NCBI GenBank assembly: GCA_019639155.1 | Contig: JAHBSJ010000011.1 | Coordinates: 1-64,000, forward strand | Length of the DNA: 64,000 nucleotides | From: Acidobacteriota bacterium | Lineage (GTDB): Bacteria > Acidobacteriota > Blastocatellia > Pyrinomonadales > Pyrinomonadaceae | Reading direction: 5' to 3' | Shown here: positions 54,056 to 61,985 of the stretch, piece by piece | How the letters are laid out: each line of letters begins with the position of its first letter | How positions within the stretch are numbered: position 1 is the first letter of the stretch | Notes under the pieces: model-generated | The model's input: only the letters and a program-made list of their open reading frames with translations | Databases searched by the model: none | What the model was told of the DNA's origin: nothing | Program-made: the position numbers and the translations under genes

Positions 54056-56344
54056 ATGATGTCGTCAGCCGCCTTCGAAATGCCTGTCAAGAAGCAAAAG
54101 ATCACTGCCCAAAACGCCTATGTGGAGGCCGCCTTGCCGCTCCCTTTGCGGCAGACATTCACTTATCGCGTTCCGGCGGCCCTGCAGGAAGATCTCGCGA
54201 TAGGAACACGAATGACCGTTCCTTTCGGCCGCCGTACTCTGACGGCATATGCAGTAGAACTGCACGACGTGCTTCCAGCCGATTTCGATATCGATGAATC
54301 AAAGATCCGCGACATTATCGACATTCTCGACGAAAAGCCTTTAATAACCCCCGAGATCCTGGAATTGACCAAATGGGCAGCTGATTACTATGCCTCATTC
54401 TGGGGCGAAATGCTGAAAGCATCGCTTCCGGCAGGCCTAAATTCCGGAAAAGTGCGTCCAAAACGCCGCAAAGCTGTCAGATTGCTGGATCGGAGTCCCT
54501 CAACTGATGCAAAACCGCTCACAGAGCAGCAAAAAGCCATCTTAGAGGCCCTTCGAGGGGTCGGCGGAGAAGCACTCTTCGCCGATGTTATCGAGTCTGT
54601 AGGCGGCGGGGCTTCTGCCGTAAATACGCTGGCAAAACGCGGATATCTCGAGCTCTATGTAGAGGACGTTCGCCGCGATCCATTAAAGAACGGAGGCGAG
54701 AGAAAATATCAAGAAATTACTTTAAGTAATGAACAGCAACTACATTTAGATTCAATACTTTCCAGTCTAACCCCTAAAGCTGCTTTTAATGTTTTTTTGC
54801 TGCACGGCGTCACCGGCAGCGGCAAAACAGAGGTCTATATTCGGGCGATGCAGCATGCCCTTTCTCTCGGTCGCACCGCGTTGATGCTCGTTCCGGAAAT
54901 TTCACTCACGCCGGTGTTTTCGCGGCGGCTTCAGTCGATATTCGGCAGCGATGTCGCAATACTCCACTCAAATCTGTCCGCCGGCGAGCGCTTCGACGAA
55001 TGGCGTCGCATCCGCAGCGGAGACGCGCGTGTTGTTATCGGGACAAGGTCCGCCGTGTTCGCCCCGCTGGAAGATCTCGGCCTGATCGTCGTTGACGAAG
55101 AGCACGATCCTTCTTATCGCCAGCACGAATCGCCGTTTTACAACGCCCGCGACGTCGCGGTGATGCGTGCCCACAAAGCGGGAGCGGTCGTGATTCTGGG
55201 CTCGGCGACGCCTTCGATGGAGACCTTTTTTAACGCAAAAAAGGGCAAATATACCTATCTTCACCTGCCCGAACGCTTCGGCGGCCGCGGCCTGGCAAAG
55301 GCAGAACTGATCGATATGCGCGATGTTTTCAAGCGTTTCGGCAAGGACGTCGCACTTTCGCCGGAGCTTCTTGATGCGATCCGCGAAACGCACGAACGCG
55401 GTGAGCAGTCGATCGTATTGCTGAATCGCCGCGGTTTTTCGCAGTTTGTGCTGTGCCGTATGTGCGGCGAATCGCTCAAATGCCGCAACTGCGACATCAC
55501 GCTCACCTATCATCGCCGCGACAAAAAGCTGCTCTGCCATTACTGCAGCTATAAAGAGAAGGTCCCGGAAGTATGCCCGCATTGCGAAAGCGAGTACCTT
55601 TACTTCGTCGGCGAAGGCACCGAAAATATCACCGACCAGCTCGCAGCGAAATTCCCTTCTCTTCGCATCGCACGCGTTGACCGCGATACGATGGCCCACA
55701 AAGGCGAGATCGACGAAACGCTGTTAAGCTTTGCTGCGGGCAACCTTGATATGCTAGTCGGCACGCAAATGATAGCGAAAGGCCACGATTTCCCTAACGT
55801 GACTCTCGTCGGCGTCGTTTCGGTCGATATAGGACTCGGGCTTCCCGATCTGCGATCGGCGGAACGCACATTCCAGCTGATCACGCAGGTCGCCGGCCGA
55901 GCAGGCCGCGGCGAAAAGCCGGGCCGCGTGCTGATCCAGACATACTATCCCGAGCATTACGCATTGCGGCACGCCGGCGAGCAGGATTACGAAGGCTTCT
56001 ACGCCGAAGAGATCAAGTACCGCGAAAGATTCGGATATCCGCCGTTCTACGTGCTGGCCTCAATACTGATAAAACACCGCAACGCCGGCTACGCCGTTAA
56101 GAACGCAAATCTCCTCCGCGGCTCATTGGACAAGGCCAATCGCGACAAAGCGTCACGAATACTCGGCCCGGCACAGGCCTCGATCGCACGCCTAAAGAGC
56201 GAGTTCCGCTTTCAGATCATTCTGAAATCACCGAACCGCAAACGCCTGCGTGAAACGCTGGAAACCGCTCTCGCCGATGCCGAACACCGCGGCTGCGATA
56301 TGAGGACGATCTTTGTTGAGATCGACCCGGTGAATCTGATGTAG
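54056..56344 (+). CDS. priA: Primosomal replication restart helicase PriA
   Basis: 762 residues. N-terminal 3'-DNA-binding domain (AYVEAALPLPLRQTFTYRV); helicase motifs Walker A LLHGVTGSGKTEVYIRAM, DEAH-type VDEEHDPSYRQ, ILGSATPSMET; zinc-binding Cys pairs CRMCGESLKCRNC and CHYCSYKEKVPEVCPHC; then GTENITDQLAAKFP, GTQMIAKGHDFPNVTLVGV and ITQVAGRAGRGEKPG. It reloads the replisome at stalled forks. Two adjacent ATG codons at 54056 and 54059 are possible starts. Monocistronic. Confidence 0.96.
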   Translation: MMSSAAFEMPVKKQKITAQNAYVEAALPLPLRQTFTYRVPAALQEDLAIGTRMTVPFGRRTLTAYAVELHDVLPADFDIDESKIRDIIDILDEKPLITPEILELTKWAADYYASFWGEMLKASLPAGLNSGKVRPKRRKAVRLLDRSPSTDAKPLTEQQKAILEALRGVGGEALFADVIESVGGGASAVNTLAKRGYLELYVEDVRRDPLKNGGERKYQEITLSNEQQLHLDSILSSLTPKAAFNVFLLHGVTGSGKTEVYIRAMQHALSLGRTALMLVPEISLTPVFSRRLQSIFGSDVAILHSNLSAGERFDEWRRIRSGDARVVIGTRSAVFAPLEDLGLIVVDEEHDPSYRQHESPFYNARDVAVMRAHKAGAVVILGSATPSMETFFNAKKGKYTYLHLPERFGGRGLAKAELIDMRDVFKRFGKDVALSPELLDAIRETHERGEQSIVLLNRRGFSQFVLCRMCGESLKCRNCDITLTYHRRDKKLLCHYCSYKEKVPEVCPHCESEYLYFVGEGTENITDQLAAKFPSLRIARVDRDTMAHKGEIDETLLSFAAGNLDMLVGTQMIAKGHDFPNVTLVGVVSVDIGLGLPDLRSAERTFQLITQVAGRAGRGEKPGRVLIQTYYPEHYALRHAGEQDYEGFYAEEIKYRERFGYPPFYVLASILIKHRNAGYAVKNANLLRGSLDKANRDKASRILGPAQASIARLKSEFRFQIILKSPNRKRLRETLETALADAEHRGCDMRTIFVEIDPVNLM

Positions 56345-56485
56345 AAATTTGGCTCGAAAACTATCGAGATCCCGCACGCATGAACAAGTTCGCAGTTCTT
56401 CCCTTTTCGTGTCTTTTGCGTATTTCGCAGGAATCAATACTTTATTCGTGCATTCGCGGCTCACTCAAGTAAAATATCGGCTTAG

Positions 56486-57511
56486 ATGAAGCTATCCGAA
56501 CTCGCAAACATATCGAACGCAACGATCGAACGCGGCGACGCGGACCTGGAAATAACCTCGACTGCCGGGCTCGATATCGCGAAAGCCGGCAAAGTTACGT
56601 TCCTCGCCAACCCGAAATACACGCCGCAAGTAGCCGAAACGCGGGCGTCGGCGATTTTCCTGAACGAAGGCGTTGATATCGGCCGCGAGGACATCGCGAT
56701 CCTTCGTGCGAAGGACGCGTACGTCGCATATACGCTCGCGATGCGTGCATTCTTCCCCGATCCGGAGTTAAAGTGTTTTATTCACTCTTCCGCTGTAATT
56801 GATGATACGGCGACGGTAAGCGAAGTCGTCGAAATTCACGCCAACGTCGTCATCGGTGCGAACTGCCGAATCGGCGACAACGTCAAGATAATGCCGAACG
56901 TCACGCTCTACGATGGTGTTTCGATAGGCCCGAACACTACGATCCACAGCGGCGTTTCGATCCGCGAGAACTGCGAGGTCGGTGCACGCTGCATTATTCA
57001 CAACAACACGACCATCGGCTCGGACGGCTTCGGTTACGCCAAGGACGAGGAGAAGCGCTGGCTGAAGATACCGCAAACCGGCCGCGTGGTGCTTGAGGAC
57101 GACGTCGAGATCGGTGCGAACACGGCCATCGACTGTGCCTCGGTCGGCGAGACGCGTATCAAACGCGGTGCGAAGATCGACAACCTCGTCCAGATCGGCC
57201 ATTCGTGCACAGTCGATGAAGACGCTCTTATTTGTTCGCAGACGGGGCTCGCCGGTTCGAGCGTCATAGGCAAACGCGTGATACTAGCGGGCCAGGTCGG
57301 CATCGCGGGGCATTTGAAGGTCGGCGACGACGCCGTCATCACCGCCAAATCCGCGACCTCGCACGACGTCGAACCCGGCAAGGTGATCTCCGGCATTCCC
57401 GGCTTCGACAACAAAGACTGGCTCCGCTCGACCGCCGCCTATCGCCGTCTCGGCGAATTCGCCCAGCGGCTCAAGAAACTCGAGCGGAAAGTCTTCGAAA
57501 CGAAAGAATAA
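56486..57511 (+). CDS. lpxD: UDP-3-O-(3-hydroxyacyl)glucosamine N-acyltransferase
   Basis: 341 residues. The N-terminal uridine-binding domain (about 1-100; AGKVTFLANPKYTPQVAET) is followed by left-handed beta-helix hexapeptide repeats (about 105-290; IGANCRIGDNVKIMPNVTLY). The catalytic His is in DNLVQIGHSCTVDEDALI. The C-terminal helix ends QRLKKLERKVFE. It adds the second acyl chain in lipid A synthesis, using acyl-ACP made by the fab genes. lpxA, lpxB and fabZ, its usual neighbours, are absent here. Confidence 0.95.
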   Translation: MKLSELANISNATIERGDADLEITSTAGLDIAKAGKVTFLANPKYTPQVAETRASAIFLNEGVDIGREDIAILRAKDAYVAYTLAMRAFFPDPELKCFIHSSAVIDDTATVSEVVEIHANVVIGANCRIGDNVKIMPNVTLYDGVSIGPNTTIHSGVSIRENCEVGARCIIHNNTTIGSDGFGYAKDEEKRWLKIPQTGRVVLEDDVEIGANTAIDCASVGETRIKRGAKIDNLVQIGHSCTVDEDALICSQTGLAGSSVIGKRVILAGQVGIAGHLKVGDDAVITAKSATSHDVEPGKVISGIPGFDNKDWLRSTAAYRRLGEFAQRLKKLERKVFETKE

Positions 57512-57518
57512 CAACAAC

Positions 57519-57583
57519 GGATTTACAAAGATTCTCACAGATTTCTTGAGAATGATCTGCGAGGATCCGTGTTAATCTATTGT
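57519..57583. repeat. Imperfect inverted repeat overlapping the msrB leader
   Basis: Left part ACGGATTTACAAAGATTCTC then ACAGAT pairs imperfectly with the right part ATCTGCGAGGATCCGTGTTA then ATCT. It looks like a degenerate dispersed palindrome of the ACGGATT type and lies in the 81-bp gap between lpxD and msrB. Confidence 0.5.
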
Positions 57584-57592
57584 CATAAATTT

Positions 57593-58039
57593 ATGAGCAC
57601 TTCGGGATCGGGATACGACATTACGCCTTTGGCCGCGGATGCTATTGAGAATTTGGCGGGCGATTTGAGCGACGAGGAACGCCGGATACTCTTGAACCAC
57701 GGCACGGAGGCTCCGTTTTGCGGGACGCTGCTTGATAACAAGCTCGACGGCGTTTATGCCTGCCGCCTTTGCGGGCTGCCGCTGTTCACCTCGCGGCACA
57801 AGTTCGACTCCGGCACGGGCTGGCCGTCCTTCTATCGGCCTTTTGACAAGGAACATCTCGCATATATCGACGACAACAGCTATGGAATGCGCCGCACCGA
57901 GATCCGCTGTGCACGCTGCGGCGGCCACCAGGGCCACGTCTTCCCCGACGGCCCGCCGCCCACCGGCCAACGCTACTGCCTCAACTCCGCCTCGCTCGAA
58001 TTCTTCCCCAACGGCGAAGAAATCCCGCAAAGATCCTAA
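57593..58039 (+). CDS. msrB: Peptide-methionine (R)-S-oxide reductase
   Basis: 148 residues from ATG 57593 ([20 protein letters not shown]); an upstream GTG at 57569 is less likely. Zinc CxxC pairs in [12 protein letters not shown] and [14 protein letters not shown]; the resolving-site motif TGWPSF; catalytic Cys in [11 protein letters not shown]. It repairs oxidised methionine residues. No signal peptide, so cytoplasmic. Its stop is followed 14 nt later by the second 21-bp tandem array. Confidence 0.95.
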   Translation: MSTSGSGYDITPLAADAIENLAGDLSDEERRILLNHGTEAPFCGTLLDNKLDGVYACRLCGLPLFTSRHKFDSGTGWPSFYRPFDKEHLAYIDDNSYGMRRTEIRCARCGGHQGHVFPDGPPPTGQRYCLNSASLEFFPNGEEIPQRS

Positions 58040-58052
58040 GATACAAGCTTAA

Positions 58053-58304
58053 TGTCCGGCGACACACGTCTAATGTCCGATGATATTTGCTAGTTGTCCG
58101 GCGATAAACTGTTAATGTCCGGCGACGCAAGCTTAATGTCCGGTGATATTTGTTAGATATCCGGTGATATTTTCTTAATATCCGGTGATATTTTCTTAAT
58201 ATCCGGCGATATTTTCTTAATATCCGGCGATATTTTCTTAATATCCGGTGATATTTTTGCTGTGTCCGGCGACATTTTTGATTTATCTGGCAAAATTCGG
58301 CGGA
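58053..58304. repeat. 21-bp tandem array, 12 units (array 2)
   Basis: Contiguous 21-bp units of the type TATCCGGTGATATTTTCTTA plus A (units 6-9 nearly identical; outer units diverged, with TGTCCGGCGAC starts). No spacers. On the minus strand the central units read KKISPDI heptapeptides, the same plan as KKHSPEV in array 1. It starts just after msrB and ends about 95 bp before the start of the next gene. Confidence 0.9.
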
Positions 58305-58399
58305 TTTGGAGTAAAATGTGGCTGACAGCCGCCCCCGCAAGCATTCAGTCTGTGGGCACGCCGGTTCTCGATCAATACATAATTCAGGAGGAATTTGAG

Positions 58400-59053
58400 A
58401 TGGGAGATTCTTTACAGTCAATTTCGGATGCGGAGCTTATCGACGTGGCGCAGCAGGTCATTGCGGCGATGACGTCGGACCCGACGATTTACGGCTCGAC
58501 AGCGGCGGTTGTCACAGAACTGACGACGCTGACGGGCGATTTTGACACAGATCTGACGGCTCACGTGGCGGCACAGGCGGCGGCGAAGTCGGCGACGGCG
58601 ACGAAGGAGGATTCGCGGACGTCTCTCGAGGCGGCTCTCAGGTCGATCAGGAACATCGCCAGGGCCAACAAGACCAAGGAGTCGGATATGGCGGCGCTCG
58701 GCATTCCGGTCTCGAGCGGAGCCGCTCCGTCTAACGCGACGGTCCCCGAAGCCCAGGTTGACACCGGCGACCGGCTGCGGCATACGATCCATTTCCGCGA
58801 CGCAGCGTCACTTGGCAATAAACGCAAGCCGCGCGGCGTGATGGGCTGCGAGATCTGGGTGAAACTCGGCAATCCGCCGCCCGGGAACGAAAAGGACTGC
58901 ACGTTCCTGACGCTCGACAGCAAAACGCCGCACCTCGTCGAATACGAACCCGGCGACGCCGGCCAGACCGCCCATTATATGCTCCGCTGGCGTATGCAGG
59001 ACGGCTCCGTCGGCGCCTGGGGCGAAACGGAATCCGCCACTATAACCGGCTGA
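58400..59053 (+). CDS. Uncharacterised protein, helical N-terminus and FN3-like C-terminus
   Basis: 217 residues from ATG 58400, chosen for its strong AGGAGGAATTTGAG ribosome site; the open frame extends upstream into the tandem array but without a credible start. Residues 1-90 are helical and Ala/Thr-rich (LIDVAQQVIAAMTSDPTIYG; DLTAHVAAQAAAKSATATKE). Residues about 120-217 look like an immunoglobulin/FN3-type sandwich (RLRHTIHFRDAASLGNKRKP, GCEIWVKLGNPPPGNEKDC, HYMLRWRMQDGSVGAWGE). No signal peptide. I do not recognise the family. Confidence 0.8.
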   Translation: MGDSLQSISDAELIDVAQQVIAAMTSDPTIYGSTAAVVTELTTLTGDFDTDLTAHVAAQAAAKSATATKEDSRTSLEAALRSIRNIARANKTKESDMAALGIPVSSGAAPSNATVPEAQVDTGDRLRHTIHFRDAASLGNKRKPRGVMGCEIWVKLGNPPPGNEKDCTFLTLDSKTPHLVEYEPGDAGQTAHYMLRWRMQDGSVGAWGETESATITG

Positions 59054-59115
59054 GAGATAGCCGCCGGCAGATCGGGGCTTTTCGAAGGACGCGGATATCC
59101 CGCAAAAGAAAGATA

Positions 59116-59185
59116 GCCACAGAGCACTCAGAGAACACTGAGAAAGGCAAATTCCTATCTCTGTGTCCTCTGAGTGCTCTGTGGC
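59116..59185. repeat. Long inverted repeat between convergent genes, CACAGAG family
   Basis: Perfect 18-bp arms GCCACAGAGCACTCAGAG (59116-59133) and 59168-59185, with partly paired inner sequence (AACACTGAGA / TCTCTGTGTC). Same core as the hairpin at 7376-7416 and the same placement between convergent genes. It ends 9 nt before the amidohydrolase stop. Confidence 0.85.
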
Positions 59186-59193
59186 CCGATCTC

Positions 59194-60561
59194 TTACTTA
59201 CGGTCTTTGAACGAATCGAACAGCTGCGTGTGCCGCGATGTCAGCGGCAGTTTGCGTCCGTTGATGAAAACGTACTTTACGTTCGTTCGCGGGTCGAGCA
59301 GATCGCCGTCCGTAACGACGACGTTCGCGACCTTGCCGACCTCAAGCGAGCCCATGCGGTCGGCGATGCCGAGTATCTCGGCAGGATAGATCGTCACGGA
59401 TTTTAGGGCCTCTTCTTTCGAGAGCCCGTAAGCTCCCGCGAGCCCCGCGTGATACGGCAGATCGCGTGATTCCGAGCCGTCATTCCCTGTCGAGATCGCG
59501 AATTTCACGCCTGCCTGCTGCAGCTTTGACGGCACCTCGAATAGATAATCGTAAGGGTCGTCCATCTGCACCGGCAGGCTGTAAATGTTCGTGTAGATCA
59601 CGGCGATGTTGTTCCTTTTCAGGTCGTCGGCCACTTTCCAAGCGTCCTGTCCGCCGACGATTATCGCCTTTACCTTCATATCTTCGGCAAATTTGACCGC
59701 CGCACGAATGTCGCGTTCACGCTGAACGGGCAGCAGAACCGGACGCTGGCCGCGGACGTACGGGGCCATCGCTTCCATCTTCAGGTCGATGCCCACCAGC
59801 GGCAGGCTCGGGTCCTTTTGCCTTGCCTCGCGTGCTTTCAGATAGGCTTCAGCGTCGCGAAAGATCTTCTTCAGTTCCTCGACCTGCTCGTCACGCCTGC
59901 GAACGGCAGCGTTGACGTCAGGTGCCGCTGCCTGCTGAGCAAACGCGAATCCGCCGAAACCGCCGCCCGTCGCAACACGCGGAAAATTGATGACAAGGGC
60001 GTTGTCGGCAACCACCGCCATTTCGTCCTGCGTTGCGCCGTTCAGGTTTATGATCGCGGACTGTCCGGAGATCAAGCCGCCGGTCGGATGCGAAAGCACC
60101 GTCGTAATGCCGTTGACGCGGGTCACGTTGATATGCGAAGTGTGCGGATTGATGCCCTTGATCGCACGGGCGTTCGCGTTCATGGTGCCGACCTCGGATA
60201 TATCGACGGTCGCATTTGCTCCCTGCCCTATCTCGGTCAGTCCCATGTTCGTCGCCGCGTCGATCATTCCCGGATAAACGCTAAGCCCTTTTCCGTCAAT
60301 GCGTTCGGCACCTGACGGCACAGAAACGTTGGTTCCGATAGCGGCGATCTTGCCGTCGCGGATCAGTATCGTTCCGTTCTCTATCACCGCACCGGTCACC
60401 GTAACGATGCGTGCGCCGACGATCGCAAAGGTCCCCGGCGTTCCGGTCTTGTTCTGCTCCGAGCCGTCACTTTGGGCGCTGGCTGACAATGAACCGACGA
60501 TGATCGACAGACAGAGCGCGATCGCTATTCTTGCTTTTTGCATTTTTCCTTTTGCCTTCAT
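59194..60561 (-). CDS. Secreted amidohydrolase-fold protein lacking the HxH metal motif
   Basis: 455 residues with a signal peptide (IAIALCLSIIVGSLSASAQS). The composite beta-sandwich/TIM-barrel of imidazolonepropionase-like amidohydrolases is seen in FAIVGARIVTVTGAVIENGT, ILIRDGKIAAIGTNVSVPSG and the C-terminal ADRMGSLEVGKVANVVVTDG. Where HxH should follow PGMID, the sequence is PGMIDAATNMGL. Catalysis by the usual metal mechanism is therefore unlikely; it may be structural or a partner of the intact paralogue whose gene ends in its start codon (TAATG overlap). Confidence 0.88.
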   Translation of the reverse strand: MKAKGKMQKARIAIALCLSIIVGSLSASAQSDGSEQNKTGTPGTFAIVGARIVTVTGAVIENGTILIRDGKIAAIGTNVSVPSGAERIDGKGLSVYPGMIDAATNMGLTEIGQGANATVDISEVGTMNANARAIKGINPHTSHINVTRVNGITTVLSHPTGGLISGQSAIINLNGATQDEMAVVADNALVINFPRVATGGGFGGFAFAQQAAAPDVNAAVRRRDEQVEELKKIFRDAEAYLKAREARQKDPSLPLVGIDLKMEAMAPYVRGQRPVLLPVQRERDIRAAVKFAEDMKVKAIIVGGQDAWKVADDLKRNNIAVIYTNIYSLPVQMDDPYDYLFEVPSKLQQAGVKFAISTGNDGSESRDLPYHAGLAGAYGLSKEEALKSVTIYPAEILGIADRMGSLEVGKVANVVVTDGDLLDPRTNVKYVFINGRKLPLTSRHTQLFDSFKDRK

Positions 60562-61967
60562 TACCGCTTACCTCCGTCGATGTGATCGGCGTCGTCGAGA
60601 TGACCATTCTCAAATTGGCTCGGCGGCCGCGGTGCCGCTGCACCTGCTCCTGCAGGGCGATTCTGTTCTAGTCTTTCCAACGCCTCACGCTCGCGTGCAA
60701 GTTCGGCACGGCGTGCGATATCGCCGGCTCGGTCAAAATAAACGTCGCCCTCGATCAGCGTCATCTCAACACGCGAATACGGGCTGAAAGGATGCATGTT
60801 CCATATCACGAGGTCGCCGTCCTTGCCAACCTCGATCGAACCGGTCCGCTTGCCGATGCCCATCTGGATCGCGGGATTCAGCGTGATCATTTTCAGCGCT
60901 TCTTCCTCGGGAACTCCGCCGTATTTCATTACCTTTGCGGCGTCGAGGTTCAGCCGCCGCATTCGCTCGTTCGAATCGGAATTGATGGAAACGTTCACGC
61001 CGGCTTTCCACATTATGTAGGCGTTGTACGGCGTGTTGTCGTACGCTTCGAGCTTGTAGCTCCAACTGTCGGTGAATATCGAAACGCCCGCTCCGTGTTT
61101 CGCGATCTCGGGAGCGATCTTGTAGCCTTCGAGTCCGTGCTGCAGGGTTGCGACCTTGAATCCGAACTCATCGGCGATGCGCAGTAGATTGAGGTGTTCG
61201 TCCGATCGATAGCCGTGTGCGTGGACGAGGCGTTTGCCTTCGAGTATCTCGACCAGCGGCTCAAGCTCCAGATCGCGACGCGGCGGGACTTTCGTCTTTT
61301 TCGCACGAAAATCGTCCCAGCTTTGCTTGTAATCCTTTGCACGCAGGAATGCGTCACGCATCACCTCAACGACGCCCATTCTCGTACGCGGATATCGCGG
61401 CTGTACGCCGCCCTGCGGCTGAAAATTCGAGCGCTTTACGTTCTCGCCCATTGCGAACTTGATGCCCGGCGGCGCATCGGGGATCAGAAAGTCCTCGACC
61501 GGCTTGCCCCACTTGAACTTCACACTGGAATTCTGCCCGCCGATAGAGTTTGCCGAGCCGTGAAGCAGATTCGCGGCCGTCACGCCGCCCGCGAGGCCGC
61601 GATAAATGGCGATATCTTTCGGATTCAGCACATCGCGAATTCGCGTCATCGAGGTGACGCTGAACGAACCTTCGTTGACGGCGTCCATCATGGTATGCGA
61701 ATGGCAGTCGATGATGCCCGGCGTCACGAATTTGCCCGTCGCGTCGATGGTTCGAACGCCGGCCGGGGCCGAGAGGTTCTTGCCGATACGCGTGATCTTG
61801 CCGTTCTGGACAAGTATGTCCGTTGCCTCAAGAGTGCCGCGTATGGCTGTCATCACGGTGGCGTTCTTTATCAAGACACTGCCGCCTGCCGCCTGTGCGG
61901 AAACGCTGCCGCCGAGGCTGCCGAGCAGCAGGATATTTAGAACAAGAAAAGCTGTTATCTTCTTCAT
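60561..61967 (-). CDS. Secreted amidohydrolase with intact metal site
   Basis: 468 residues with a signal peptide (ITAFLVLNILLLGSLGGSVS). Metal ligands: HSH in TPGIIDCHSHTMMDAVNE; later LVHAHGYRSDEH and LQHGLEGYK; catalytic Asp in SINSDSNERMRRLN. Strand pattern KNATVMTAIRGTLEATDIL and C-terminal TGSIEVGKDGDLVIWN fit imidazolonepropionase-like amidohydrolases. Probably hydrolyses a cyclic amide or dipeptide in the periplasm; some relatives are Xaa-Pro dipeptidase-like. Middle gene of three co-directional paralogues. Confidence 0.92.
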   Translation of the reverse strand: MKKITAFLVLNILLLGSLGGSVSAQAAGGSVLIKNATVMTAIRGTLEATDILVQNGKITRIGKNLSAPAGVRTIDATGKFVTPGIIDCHSHTMMDAVNEGSFSVTSMTRIRDVLNPKDIAIYRGLAGGVTAANLLHGSANSIGGQNSSVKFKWGKPVEDFLIPDAPPGIKFAMGENVKRSNFQPQGGVQPRYPRTRMGVVEVMRDAFLRAKDYKQSWDDFRAKKTKVPPRRDLELEPLVEILEGKRLVHAHGYRSDEHLNLLRIADEFGFKVATLQHGLEGYKIAPEIAKHGAGVSIFTDSWSYKLEAYDNTPYNAYIMWKAGVNVSINSDSNERMRRLNLDAAKVMKYGGVPEEEALKMITLNPAIQMGIGKRTGSIEVGKDGDLVIWNMHPFSPYSRVEMTLIEGDVYFDRAGDIARRAELAREREALERLEQNRPAGAGAAAPRPPSQFENGHLDDADHIDGGKR

Positions 61968-61985
61968 AACGTTGAACTTACTGAT

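Noticed and set aside
57981..58421. Minus-strand frames of 146 and 63 residues across array 2
   Set aside because: Same reason: repeat artefacts overlapping the 3' end of msrB, with no ribosome site.
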